Assembly (NCBI GenBank): GCA_035293845.1
Contig: DATGMB010000001.1
Span: 1 to 45,017, forward strand
Origin: DATGMB01 sp035293845
GTDB lineage: Bacteria > Acidobacteriota > Terriglobia > Bryobacterales > Bryobacteraceae
Length of the DNA: 45,017 nucleotides
Direction of reading: 5' to 3'
Made by a program: the position numbers and the translations under genes. Positions 1 to 8,294 of the stretch are shown here, in pieces. Numbering within the stretch: the stretch's first letter is position 1; the number at the start of each line of letters is the position of its first letter. The notes below the pieces were generated by a model, which worked only from the letters and a program-made list of their open reading frames with translations, had not been told where the DNA came from and did not search any database.

Positions 1-1
1 G

Positions 2-658
2 GACGATCTGGTAGTCATACCCGGCGGCGAATTTCTCATGGGCCAGGCCGACGGCCGCGATGAAGAGCGGCCCGTGCACCGCGTGCGCGTCGCGCCGTTC
101 CGGCTGTGCCGCTATCAGGTGACGGAGCGCGATTTTGCCGCGTTCCGCCGGGCCGGCAGGCCGGCGGCCCCGGCATGCCTGCCGGTGACTTCGGTGAGCT
201 GGTTCGATGCCATCGAGTTCTGCGCGTGGCTCTCGCGCGAGTGGGGCTTTCCGGTTCGGCTGCCGACCGAGGCGGAGTGGGAATTCGCAGCGCGCGGCGG
301 GCTCGAACAGAAGCGGTATCCGTGGGGCGATGAGCCGGTGACGGCGCGCGAGGGCTACGCCGAGCGGTGGCACAACGGCCCGGAGCCGGTGGGGCAATCG
401 GCGCCCAACGCCTACGGCCTGTTCGAGATGTGCGAGAACGTGCACGAATGGTGCTCGGACTGGTACGACCCGCGATATTACGGCGATTCGCCGGAGGACA
501 ACCCGCGCGGACCGGAGACCGGCGCGCGCAAGGCCTCGCGCGGCGGCGCGTGGCGCCACCATATCAAAATTGCGCGGTGCGCGGCCCGCAGCAGCATTCC
601 ACCTGAATTCCGCTATGCGGATTACGGCTTCCGCATCGCGGCGGACCTGAGGCCGTAG
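2..658 (+). CDS. SUMF1/FGE-sulfatase domain protein, 5'-truncated by the window edge
   Basis: This is the C-terminal 218 residues of a formylglycine-generating-enzyme-like (SUMF1) domain. The frame is open from base 2, and the family's N-terminal motif PGGEFLMG is encoded just before the first in-window ATG (38), so the true start lies upstream. Visible family motifs are PVTSVSWFDAIEFCAWLS, RLPTEAEWEFAARGG, YPWGDE, the NAYGLFEMCENVHEWCSDWY block, RGGAW and the terminal GFR. True FGE carries a copper-binding Cys pair shortly after RGGSF. Here the matching stretch reads RHHIKIARC, without that pair, so genuine sulfatase-activating activity is unlikely. Many bacterial SUMF1 proteins are instead non-heme oxidases or carbohydrate- or ligand-binding modules. 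The substrate is unknown. Confidence 0.85.
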   Translation, partial: DDLVVIPGGEFLMGQADGRDEERPVHRVRVAPFRLCRYQVTERDFAAFRRAGRPAAPACLPVTSVSWFDAIEFCAWLSREWGFPVRLPTEAEWEFAARGGLEQKRYPWGDEPVTAREGYAERWHNGPEPVGQSAPNAYGLFEMCENVHEWCSDWYDPRYYGDSPEDNPRGPETGARKASRGGAWRHHIKIARCAARSSIPPEFRYADYGFRIAADLRP

Positions 659-815
659 CAGTTCAGGCGTAGCCGGTCGCGGCGGCGTTTCGTTCACACG
701 ATTTCGAAAAATATTTTGCCGCGCCTATCGTGCGCGGGCGGAAGGATTTGCGCGAGCGCGGCGAACCGAAAAGAGGCGGAATCGACGGGTGCGCGTGGGA
801 TGCTGTGAGCGGCCG

Positions 816-834
816 GTGGATCATCATGATCCAC
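816..834. promoter_or_regulatory. Palindrome 1 (GTGGATCA-N3-TGATCCAC), candidate operator
   Basis: Perfect 8-bp arms GTGGATCA/TGATCCAC are separated by TCA. The site is the near-twin of palindrome 2 at 879-898; the centres (825 and 888.5) are 63.5 bp apart, about six helical turns. It lies upstream of the 202-residue gene starting at 915. A role as operator is inference. Confidence 0.55.
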
Positions 835-852
835 TTGCTCACAATTCCCTCT

Positions 853-878
853 TTGGATTGTGTGATTTACAAATCCAA
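853..878. promoter_or_regulatory. Inverted repeat between the two palindromes
   Basis: TTGGATT (853-859) and AATCCAA (872-878) form 7-bp arms, extendable by TGT/ACA around a short loop. A second pair, CACAAT (840-845) and ATTGTG (857-862), overlaps it, so the AT-richer spacer could fold in two exclusive ways. It may hold the promoter; I cannot identify a convincing -35/-10 pair. Confidence 0.35.
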
Positions 879-898
879 GTGGATCATGCATGATCCAC
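879..898. promoter_or_regulatory. Palindrome 2 (perfect 20-bp palindrome), candidate operator
   Basis: GTGGATCATG followed by its exact reverse complement CATGATCCAC. It ends 16 bp before the ATG at 915 and 5 bp before the GGAAGGA ribosome-binding sequence (904-910), so a protein bound here would be expected to hinder transcription or translation of the next gene. Confidence 0.6.
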
Positions 899-914
899 CT
901 GGCGGAAGGAAAGC

Positions 915-1523
915 ATGAATAACGAGATCACGAAACCACCTTCGAACGAGATCGAAGTTGCCAGAATGCTCGGGGCGCGGCACGCGTTCGGCCTGGTAGC
1001 GGGCCGCTGCTCGGCGGCGGATGCGGCCATCCTGCGCGATATTCGGGACAACAAGAAATTCCTGAGCTTCGCTCCGACTTGGGACGAGTTCTGCGAAAAG
1101 CACGCGCATTTGAGCAAGAGCCATGCGAATCGTTTGATCCGCTATCTCAACGAACTCGGCCCGGCCTATTTCACGCTGGCGCAGCTCACCCGCATCACGC
1201 CGGAGGAATTCCGCGCGCTCGCGCCCTCGGTGAAGGACAACGCCCTTGAATTCCGCGGCGAGGCGATCGCGCTGATCGAGGAAAACGCCGGCCGGCTGAC
1301 CGAGGCCGTCGGAGTCCTCCGCCAGCCGGCAGCGCCGGAGGCGTCCACGGCCGAACCGTATCGCAAGAAGCTCGAGCGCATCGAGGCGACAGTACGGAAA
1401 TCGCTGCAAGCGCTCGTGCCGCTGCTGCATGACCAGCAAGCCGGCCGGTGCGCCGTGGGCACTCTGGACAGGATCGGCCGCGCCGTCGGCAAATTCCAAT
1501 ACGACTGGCCCAGCATGCGGTAG
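915..1523 (+). CDS. Unrecognised 202-residue protein, possible autoregulator
   Basis: I do not recognise a named family. The ATG at 915 follows a good GGAAGGA ribosome-binding site by 4 bases. No signal peptide or membrane segment is visible. Residues ~50-100 are helix-rich, with a W-x-E-F-C motif followed by LSKSHANRLIRYL; that spacing resembles a helix-turn-helix (S-x-x-x-A-N-R-L as a recognition helix). A second short helical repeat, TLAQLTRITPEEFRAL, comes next. The C-terminal ~70 residues look like an amphipathic helix or coiled coil. The two matched palindromes directly upstream suggest that the protein binds its own control region, but this is inference from position only. A structural role or a partner in an unknown module is equally possible. 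Confidence 0.7.
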   Translation: MNNEITKPPSNEIEVARMLGARHAFGLVAGRCSAADAAILRDIRDNKKFLSFAPTWDEFCEKHAHLSKSHANRLIRYLNELGPAYFTLAQLTRITPEEFRALAPSVKDNALEFRGEAIALIEENAGRLTEAVGVLRQPAAPEASTAEPYRKKLERIEATVRKSLQALVPLLHDQQAGRCAVGTLDRIGRAVGKFQYDWPSMR

Positions 1524-1638
1524 GGCAGGTCCGTGGCCGGCCACGGCGGCGGCCGCGACGCAAATCGCAGGCCGCCGCGTAGCCGGCTCAAAGACCTCAA
1601 ACGTATCGATTCACGCTTGAAGCAAGACAGGCTATTCC

Positions 1639-1656
1639 CGTACATGGAATTGTACG
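1639..1656. promoter_or_regulatory. Inverted repeat CGTACA-N6-TGTACG
   Basis: Perfect 6-bp arms at 1639-1644 and 1651-1656, 23 bp before the YihY start. A weak TTGAAG (1617-1622) lies 18 bp upstream of TACATG (1641-1646), so the repeat would overlap a poor -10. Candidate operator only. Confidence 0.35.
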
Positions 1657-1678
1657 TGCATCGCGCAGGAGCGGGCAG

Positions 1679-2596
1679 GTGGTTTTTATGCCCTCCGAAG
1701 TGGGCATCATCAAACGCGCGTTCAGCAGGTTCATGGCGGACGACTGCATGACGCAGGCTGCCGCTCTGGCCTATTATGCGACGTTCTCTCTCGCGCCGAT
1801 TCTGCTGATTGTCATCAGCGTCGCCGGCCTGGTGCTCGGCCGCGATGCGGCGCGGCGTCAGGTCCAGGAAGAAATCCAAAACGTGGTGGGGAGCGGCGCG
1901 GGCGTTTTCGTCGGCGATATGATCCGGCACGCAGGCCGCAACTCATCGAGCGGCATCCTGGGCACGGTGTTCGGCGGATTGGCCGTGATCTTCGGCGCTA
2001 CCGGCGCGCTCACCCAGCTTCAGACCGCGCTCGACCGGGCCTGGCATGTGCGCCGGGACCCGAAGACCGGAGAGGTGCGCAGCTTTCTGGTCCAGCGCGG
2101 TCTCTCGCTGGCGATGATCCTGGGCGTCGCGCTGCTGCTGCTGGCGTCGGTCGGAGTGACCGCCACTCTTTCGGCTTTCGGCGATGTCGTCAAGGCGTTT
2201 CTGCCCGGCGCATTTTCCGGCCTCGCGCGGCAGGCGATGTGGTTCGGCGCGTCGCTCGCGGTCGTTACGGTGCTATTCGCCGCCATTTTCAAGGTGCTGC
2301 CGGATGCCGAAGTCCAATGGAAGGAAGTTTGGCTGGGAGCGTTCGTGACGGCGGTTCTGTTCAGCATCGGGCGGACGCTGATCGGCATTTATCTCGGCCG
2401 GAGCGGCACCGCAAGCTCATACGGAGCGGCCGGCTCGCTCGTGCTGTTCCTGTTGTGGATCTACTATTCGTCGCTGATCTTTTTGTACGGAGCCGAATTC
2501 ACGGCGGCGTGGGCGCGGTCCCACGGAGCGGCGATCCGGTCGCGCCGGAGCGCGGCCCGGGAAAAGGAAGCCCTCGGGCCGAGAAGGGTCGCGTAA
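1679..2596 (+). CDS. YihY/BrkB family inner-membrane protein
   Basis: 305 residues, the usual size for the YihY/virulence factor BrkB family (once misnamed RNase BN). The conserved N-terminal region with DDCMTQAAALAYYATFSLAPILLIVI is followed by further hydrophobic segments at about residues 100-115, 140-165, 180-210, 220-245 and 255-275, including the family-typical SYGAAGSLVLFLLWIYYSSLIFLYGAEFTAAWA. The C-terminus is a short basic tail. The family's biochemical role is not established. The start is ambiguous: GTG 1679 sits 7 bases after AGGAG (1667-1671), while ATG 1688 would use the nearer GGCAGG. I prefer GTG 1679. The gene converges with the minus-strand racemase gene, only 12 bp away. 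Confidence 0.88.
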   Translation: MVFMPSEVGIIKRAFSRFMADDCMTQAAALAYYATFSLAPILLIVISVAGLVLGRDAARRQVQEEIQNVVGSGAGVFVGDMIRHAGRNSSSGILGTVFGGLAVIFGATGALTQLQTALDRAWHVRRDPKTGEVRSFLVQRGLSLAMILGVALLLLASVGVTATLSAFGDVVKAFLPGAFSGLARQAMWFGASLAVVTVLFAAIFKVLPDAEVQWKEVWLGAFVTAVLFSIGRTLIGIYLGRSGTASSYGAAGSLVLFLLWIYYSSLIFLYGAEFTAAWARSHGAAIRSRRSAAREKEALGPRRVA

Positions 2597-2608
2597 AAAT
2601 AACCTGGA

Positions 2609-3880
2609 CTACCAGAGATTTCCCGCGGCGTCGAAGGGCAGCTCGCGCAGCGGTTCGGCGATGGTGATGCCGCGATCCAGCTCTTTGAGGAGCGCCTCGG
2701 AGACCCACATTTCATTCAGCCGCGCCGTATCCTGGATGCGGCAGACGCGCGGCGCCTTGCGCGGGAGCGCGCTGTAGAGCGCCACCTCGGCGGCCTCGCG
2801 GTCGGAATCGAGAGCCAGCGGCAGGCCGCCTTCATTCGTCGTGCTGCCGGGCTCCATCGCGGTCAGCAGGTTCACGTAGGTGGCGGCGGGATCGTAGGCA
2901 TCCATCAGCCGGCGCGTCGTGAAATCCGCCAGGCCGATGCCCAACGCGTTGCCGAGCGATGCCGGCGTGAGCGACAGCGCCACGATGCGGCCGATCTCCG
3001 GCTCGCCCCGTTGCTTTTTTCCGGTGGCGCGGTAATGCCCGATGACGTTCAGATCCATGCCGCTCCCGGAAACGGTCTTGCCAATCTCATCGACGATCAG
3101 CAGATCGATCTCCCGAAACGGTAACTTTGCCGAGTGCTCCTTGGCGACCTCGAGCAGCCGCTCGTCCGCCTTGACGAAGGCGTCGTAATTGCCCGGAACC
3201 ACTTCGACGACCACAGGCTGCCGGAACGCGTTCTCGACCACAGCGACGCCGAACAGAACTTTCGCCCGCGGCACCGTGATCGCCGCCACTTGGCGGACCG
3301 ACTCCCACAACCCGTGGCTGTGCGCCTCCTGCGCGCCGTGCTGTTTGCCGAGGCCGACCACGCACATCTTGAGAAGGCCGGAGGCGAACTTATCGGCCGA
3401 CTCGGGGTGAATCGCCGTCCTCGCCAGCACGATCACGCCGTCGGCTTCGGCGGCGAGCTGGTCGAGGTGGGCGATGGCCCCGTTCTTCGCCTGGCCGAGA
3501 GTCTGGGTTTCCATAGTGGCGCGGATCGGCGCGCCCACGGTCTCCTCCGCGACTCCGAGCAGACGCAGGATTTCGGCCTGGCCTTCCGCCACGGCGCCGC
3601 CGTGGCTGCCCATCGAGGGAAGAATGAACGGCTGGCCCCCGGCCTCCTTGACGGCATCGACGATGCCCGAGAGCAGCTCCACGAACCCGCCCATGGAGCG
3701 GCTGCCGGCGGTAATCGCGATGCGCGCGCCGGGCGGGATCTGCGAGCGAAGGCCGAGGCCCAGCAACTGCTGGCGCACTTCCCGGCGCGGATCGGGCAGG
3801 TGGGCGGAATTCAGATTGCGCCGGATGCGCGACATCGGCGGCAGCGTCTTGCGCGGATAGGGCATGTGGGGCTTGTTCAT
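2609..3880 (-). CDS. LarA-type (DUF2088) nickel-dependent 2-hydroxyacid racemase-like protein
   Basis: 423 residues, the length of the lactate racemase LarA family. The N-terminal domain contains ITAGSRSMGG and PSMGSHGGA; the middle contains a HP...K segment around AIHPESADKFASGLLKM, and GLGKQHGAQ follows, consistent with the His and Lys residues that hold the nickel-pincer (NPN) cofactor in LarA. LarA homologues epimerise various 2-hydroxyacids, so the substrate need not be lactate. The ATG at 3880 overlaps the TGA of the upstream M24 gene (ATGA). It is last in an operon led by an FAD/Fe-S 2-hydroxyacid dehydrogenase, which fits supplying the right enantiomer for oxidation. No larB, larC or larE cofactor genes lie in the window. 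Confidence 0.8.
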   Translation of the reverse strand: MNKPHMPYPRKTLPPMSRIRRNLNSAHLPDPRREVRQQLLGLGLRSQIPPGARIAITAGSRSMGGFVELLSGIVDAVKEAGGQPFILPSMGSHGGAVAEGQAEILRLLGVAEETVGAPIRATMETQTLGQAKNGAIAHLDQLAAEADGVIVLARTAIHPESADKFASGLLKMCVVGLGKQHGAQEAHSHGLWESVRQVAAITVPRAKVLFGVAVVENAFRQPVVVEVVPGNYDAFVKADERLLEVAKEHSAKLPFREIDLLIVDEIGKTVSGSGMDLNVIGHYRATGKKQRGEPEIGRIVALSLTPASLGNALGIGLADFTTRRLMDAYDPAATYVNLLTAMEPGSTTNEGGLPLALDSDREAAEVALYSALPRKAPRVCRIQDTARLNEMWVSEALLKELDRGITIAEPLRELPFDAAGNLW

Positions 3881-5031
3881 CGGGTCAGCTCCTCGATGCG
3901 GCATTGGAACGGCGTCAGCAGCTCGGCGCCGGTCTCCGTCACCGCGACCATGTCGCAATGGCGGACGCCGCCGAAGCCGTCGACGTAAGCCGCGGGCTCG
4001 ATGTTGAACACCATGCCGGCTTCCAGGCGCTCGGCGGAGCCGGCCGCGATCCGCGGCGGCGCCTGGTGGTCGGTCGACGCGAAGCCGACGCCGTGTCCGG
4101 TGGAATGCTTGAATTCGGCGCCGAATCCTCGCGCCCTCATGACGCCGCGCGCGGCGGCGTCCACGTCGGCCGCGCGGACGCCGGGGCGGATCGCATCGAG
4201 CGCCGCCTGCCGCGCGGCGAAGACGGCCTCGAACATGCGGCACTGGCGTTCGCCCACCGGCGAGATGCACCAGGTGCGGGTGATGTCGGTCCAGTAGCCA
4301 TCCGCGTGCGAGTTGCAGTGCACCAGCGCGAAATCGGAGATCTCGATCTCCCGCGCGCGCGAGCGGGCGAACGCGCCCCAGGCTTCGGCGGAGTGCGGGC
4401 CGGACATGCAGGAGACCAGGCCGCCGGAGCGGCATACGCCTTCGAAGCCCGTGCCCACGGTCGCGAGCGGCGCGCGGAAGGCTTCGGCGGCTTCGGTCTC
4501 CTTGAGGCCCGGCGCCAGGCGCGCGGCGCCGCGCTCGAAGGCCGCTTCCGCGATGCGGCAGGCGCGGCGCAGGCGGTCGAGTTCGATCGGCGTAACCACG
4601 CTTTTCGCCCGCGCGAGCAGGGCGGATGCGGGACGCAGCACCGCTCCCTCCAGCAGCTCCGGGACGGAGGTTTGATACAAGTGCATGGCCACGTAGGAGG
4701 CCGGCTGGAAGGTCTCGCCGCATTCGAAACCGGTCACCTTGCCATCGAGCGGGACGGCGGCGCGGATCTCCCGGCGCAGCGCATCGAGGCCATCCGGCTG
4801 GTAAAAAATCGTGCGATCGCTCGATCGCGATTCGGCGAGCTCGCGCTCATCCTCCGGCGCGAACAGCGTCAGCTCGCCCTCGCGCGTCAGAATCGCGAAC
4901 GACGTGCCGGTCACCGGAAAGTAACCGGTCAACAGCAGCACATTGCTCGGCAGGCCGACGGCCAGCGCGTCGAGACCGGCCTCTTTCATGGCATCCTGCA
5001 GCCGTTCGATTCGCTCCACATCGCGCGGCAT
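3877..5031 (-). CDS. M24 family (Xaa-Pro peptidase/creatinase fold) protein
   Basis: 384 residues with the two-domain layout of Xaa-Pro peptidases. The creatinase-like N-domain is about residues 1-135 (GLDALAVGLPSNVLLLTGY) and the pita-bread catalytic domain about 145-380. Metal ligands are visible: D in DGYWTDITRTW (one D in the Y-W-x-D-I-T-R context and its partner), H in STGHGVGF, E in FNIEPAAYVDGFGG, and the last acidic ligand is expected in the C-terminal VRHCDMVAVTETGAELLT part. The usual C-terminal ligand E is present in TETGAE. Probable cytoplasmic metallopeptidase for proline-containing peptides, or a creatinase-like hydrolase. Start ATG 5031 overlaps the upstream stop by one base (TGATG), and its stop overlaps the next start (ATGA), so it is translationally embedded in the operon. 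Confidence 0.85.
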   Translation of the reverse strand: MPRDVERIERLQDAMKEAGLDALAVGLPSNVLLLTGYFPVTGTSFAILTREGELTLFAPEDERELAESRSSDRTIFYQPDGLDALRREIRAAVPLDGKVTGFECGETFQPASYVAMHLYQTSVPELLEGAVLRPASALLARAKSVVTPIELDRLRRACRIAEAAFERGAARLAPGLKETEAAEAFRAPLATVGTGFEGVCRSGGLVSCMSGPHSAEAWGAFARSRAREIEISDFALVHCNSHADGYWTDITRTWCISPVGERQCRMFEAVFAARQAALDAIRPGVRAADVDAAARGVMRARGFGAEFKHSTGHGVGFASTDHQAPPRIAAGSAERLEAGMVFNIEPAAYVDGFGGVRHCDMVAVTETGAELLTPFQCRIEELTR

Positions 5032-8000
5032 CAGCGGCGCCTCCCGGCGAGCAGCCAGAGCGCCGCGCCCGCGGCCACAGCGCCCCCGGCAATGGCCGCC
5101 AGCAGCGAGCGGGCGCCCGCGCGGGGTACCGGCCGCGCGGCGGGGTAGGCGCATTCCGGGTATGCACCCGGCTCGGGGAAGCCATCGCGCCGGTCGAGCG
5201 CCATCTGCACGACCTGCGCGAGGTGCAGCGCGCGCCGCCCGGTCTGCTGCTCGATCTGCTCGCGGCAACTGAAGCCATCGCTCACGATGACCGCTTCGGG
5301 CTCGGCGCCGCGGACGGCCGGCAGCAGGGCGCGCTCGCCGCACGCGATCGAGACTTGATAGTGTTCGCCGGCTTCGTAGCCGAACGCCCCGGCCATCCCG
5401 CAGCAGCCGGATTCGATCTCGCGGCGGTCGGCGCCGAGCTTGTCCAGCAGATCGTTCTCGTCCCTCATTCCCAGCACCGATTTGTGATGGCAGTGGCCGT
5501 GCACGTAGACCTTGCGGTGCAGGCGCGGCGGCGTGTAATCCTGCACTTTCTTCATGAGAAATTCGGAAAGCAGGAAGACCTGATCCTTGAGGCGTGCGGC
5601 GTCCGTATCGCTGCCGAGCAGGTTCGGCATCTCGTCGCGGAAGACCGTGGCGCAGCTTGGTTCGAGCACCACCACCGGCTGGCCGGCTTCGATTTGCGGC
5701 CGCAGCGCCTCCAGGATCTGCCGCAGCTTGCGGCGGGCGAGCTCCAGCATGCCGTAATCGTAGAGCGGCCGCCCGCAGCAGAGATCCTGCGCCGCCACCT
5801 CGACCTGGCAGCCCGCGTCCTCCAGCGCCTCCACCGCGGCCTTGGCGATTTCCGGCTGGAAATAGTTGGTGAACGTGTCGGCCCACAGGAGCACGCGGGG
5901 CGACCCGTCGTTGAGCACCGGACGCCGCCGCCACCAGTGCTTGAAGGTCTCCTCGGCGAACCGCGGAATCGTGCGGCGCTGGTCGTAGCCGGCCGCCCAC
6001 TTCGCGAGACGGCTCAGGCCCGGCGCGTGCGTCACGAAGTTCGCGAGGCGCGGCGCGTGCGAAGCCAGCCGCGCCCACTCGAAGATCAGCCCGGAGGCAT
6101 ACGCGCGCCGCGGACGCAGGCGGCCGGCGTAGTAATGCGCGAGAAACTCGGCCTTGTAAGTGGCCATATCGACGTTCACCGGGCACTCGCCCTTGCAACC
6201 CTTGCAGGAGAGGCACAGGTCCAGCGCCTCGTAGACCGCGTCGCTCTTCCAGCCATCGTGCAGCGGATCGCCCTGCAGCATTTCCCACAGCAGGCGGGCG
6301 CGGCCACGCGTCGAGTGCATCTCCTCGCGCGTCGCCATGTAGCTCGGGCACATCACGCCGCCCTCGATGCGGCGGCACTTCCCGACCCCCACGCAGCGCT
6401 CCATGGCGCCGGCAAAACTGTTCCCATCGGAGGGATAGTGAAAGTAAGTGGCCGGCTGCTCCCGATGATAACTGGCGCCGTAGCGCAGGTTCTCATCCAC
6501 GCGATACGGCTTGACGACCTTGCCGGGATTCATCTTCCACGCCGGATCCCAGATCGTCTTGTACTCGTGGAAGGCCTCGATGATGTGGCTGCCGAACATG
6601 CGCGGCAGGAATTCGGCGCGCGATTGGCCGTCGCCATGCTCGCCGGAAAGCGACCCGCCGTGGGCCAGCACGGTATCGACGGCTTCCGAAAGAAACGACC
6701 GGAACTGGCGCACGCCCTCGGCGCTCTTCAAGCCGAAATCGATGCGCGTGTGGATGCAGCCATCGCCGAAGTGCCCGTAGAGCGCGCCGCGGTAGCCGTA
6801 TTTGTCGTACAGCTTCTTGAGGTCGCGCAAGTAGCCGCCAACATTGGCGGGCGGAACGGCGGAATCCTCCCAGCCCTCCCAGGTCTCCTTCTGGCAGGGC
6901 ACGAGCGCCGTCGCGCCCAGGGCGGATTCCCGCACCTCCCACACCATGTGCTGCTCGGCGGGGTTGGTGTACAGCCGGTCGGACGGCGGCTTGGGCGCGC
7001 GCCGCATATCGGCGATAAACGCCTGCGCCCTGGAATCGGCTTCCTCCTTGGAATCGGCGCCGAATTCGACCAGCAGCCAGCCAGCCCCCTCCGGCAAGGC
7101 CGAGATATCCTCCGCGTGCAGGCCCTTAATCTTGATGTCGTCGATCAGGGTGTCATCGAGGGCCTCCAGCCCAACCGGCTGGTGCGCGAGGATCTCGAGC
7201 AGGTGCTCGCCGGCTTCGAAGATGCTGGGATACCCGAGCATCACGATGGTGCGGTGCGCCGGGTTCGGAATCAGCAGCGTCTTGGCGGCCAGCACCGTCA
7301 CCAGCGTCGATTCCGACCCGACCAGCGCTTGCGCCACCTGAAACCCTGCTTCGGGCAGCAGTTTATCCAGGTTATATCCGGAGACGCGCCGCGGGATCTT
7401 CGGGTAGCGCGCACGAATCTCGGCCGCATAGCGATCGCGCAAGGTCCGCAAACGCCGGTAAATTTCGCCCCGCGGACCACCGCCGCGGACGATTTCGTCC
7501 AGCTCCGTCTCGGTCGTTCGGCCGACCCGCATCATGTGGCCGCCGTAGGTGAGGATTTCGAGCTCGAGAATGTTCTCCGAGGTCTTGCCGTTCATCAACG
7601 CGTGCGCGCCGCAGGAGTTGTTGCCGATCATCCCGCCGATCGTGCAGCGGTTGTGCGTGGCGGGATCGGGGCCGAAGGTCAGGCCGTACCTCCGGGCGGG
7701 GTTGCGCAGGCTGTCGTTGATGATTCCGGGCTGCACCCAGGCGTACCGCCGGTCCGGGTTCAGTTCGAGAATGCGGTGCATGTACTTGGTGAAATCGAGC
7801 ACCACCGCGGTGTTGCAGCACTGTCCGGCGAGCGACGTGCCGCCGCCGCGATTCAGCACGGGCGCGCCGAATTCGCGGCAAATGCGCATCGCGTGGACGA
7901 CGTCATCTTCGTCGCGCGGCACAACCACACCGATCGGCACCTGGCGGTAGTTGGAGCCATCGGTCGAATACAGCGCGCGCGAGCCGCTATCGAAACGGAC

Positions 8001-8126
8001 TTCGCCCCGCACCTTCTCCCGCAGCGCGGAGGCCAGCAGTTTGTGATCGATCGCGCCCGGCGTCGTGCCGATCTTCACATACGGAGAAACCGTCTCCGAA
8101 ACCCGCGAACCGGCCAGCGTGGCCAT
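5031..8126 (-). CDS. FAD/Fe-S D-2-hydroxyacid dehydrogenase (YdiJ/Dld-type fusion) with C-terminal membrane tail
   Basis: 1031 residues, close to E. coli YdiJ in size and order. The FAD-binding PCMH domain is about residues 40-290 (RGGGTSLAGQCCNTAVVLD, TIGGMIGNNSCGAHALMNGKTSENI), followed by the FAD-oxidase C-domain to about 540 (HFGDGCIHTRIDFG, GSLSGEHGDGQSRAEFL). Next come Fe-S ligand motifs (CVGVGKC...MCPSYMATREE and CLSCKGCKGECPVNVD), and then two cysteine-rich CCG motifs (LCCGRPLYDYG and SGCCGMAGAFGY) typical of glycolate/lactate oxidase GlcF/LldE parts. The family oxidises D-2-hydroxyacids and passes electrons to quinone. Odd feature: the last ~30 residues form one hydrophobic helix ending in AGRRR, a tail anchor that I do not expect in YdiJ. 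Start ATG 8126 has GAGAGGGG upstream. First gene of the operon with the M24 protein and the LarA-like racemase. Confidence 0.9.
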   Translation of the reverse strand: MATLAGSRVSETVSPYVKIGTTPGAIDHKLLASALREKVRGEVRFDSGSRALYSTDGSNYRQVPIGVVVPRDEDDVVHAMRICREFGAPVLNRGGGTSLAGQCCNTAVVLDFTKYMHRILELNPDRRYAWVQPGIINDSLRNPARRYGLTFGPDPATHNRCTIGGMIGNNSCGAHALMNGKTSENILELEILTYGGHMMRVGRTTETELDEIVRGGGPRGEIYRRLRTLRDRYAAEIRARYPKIPRRVSGYNLDKLLPEAGFQVAQALVGSESTLVTVLAAKTLLIPNPAHRTIVMLGYPSIFEAGEHLLEILAHQPVGLEALDDTLIDDIKIKGLHAEDISALPEGAGWLLVEFGADSKEEADSRAQAFIADMRRAPKPPSDRLYTNPAEQHMVWEVRESALGATALVPCQKETWEGWEDSAVPPANVGGYLRDLKKLYDKYGYRGALYGHFGDGCIHTRIDFGLKSAEGVRQFRSFLSEAVDTVLAHGGSLSGEHGDGQSRAEFLPRMFGSHIIEAFHEYKTIWDPAWKMNPGKVVKPYRVDENLRYGASYHREQPATYFHYPSDGNSFAGAMERCVGVGKCRRIEGGVMCPSYMATREEMHSTRGRARLLWEMLQGDPLHDGWKSDAVYEALDLCLSCKGCKGECPVNVDMATYKAEFLAHYYAGRLRPRRAYASGLIFEWARLASHAPRLANFVTHAPGLSRLAKWAAGYDQRRTIPRFAEETFKHWWRRRPVLNDGSPRVLLWADTFTNYFQPEIAKAAVEALEDAGCQVEVAAQDLCCGRPLYDYGMLELARRKLRQILEALRPQIEAGQPVVVLEPSCATVFRDEMPNLLGSDTDAARLKDQVFLLSEFLMKKVQDYTPPRLHRKVYVHGHCHHKSVLGMRDENDLLDKLGADRREIESGCCGMAGAFGYEAGEHYQVSIACGERALLPAVRGAEPEAVIVSDGFSCREQIEQQTGRRALHLAQVVQMALDRRDGFPEPGAYPECAYPAARPVPRAGARSLLAAIAGGAVAAGAALWLLAGRRR

Positions 8127-8294
8127 GCTTTTCCCCTCTCTTTATTGGTAAGAAGAATGAGGGAAAATGCCAAGCGAGGCGTGTGGGATTGGATACGGGC
8201 GGCAGGGCGCGCTTCACCTCGCGCCGTCGTACAGCTCCTCACGGGTCCCGCGGCCCGCATTCGCAACCCGTTGCCTCCGGCTCCATCCGGCTAC

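Noticed and set aside
2..658. True sulfatase-activating formylglycine-generating enzyme
   Set aside because: The copper-binding Cys pair after RGG is absent and no sulfatase gene is present in the window.
835..863. Promoter TTGCTC-N17-TTGTGT between the two palindromes
   Set aside because: The -10 is too far from consensus; a promoter is likely in this stretch but its position cannot be fixed by eye.
730..918. Small plus-strand ORF across the palindromes
   Set aside because: It runs through the regulatory region and overlaps the start of the 202-residue gene. It has no ribosome-binding site or protein-like composition.
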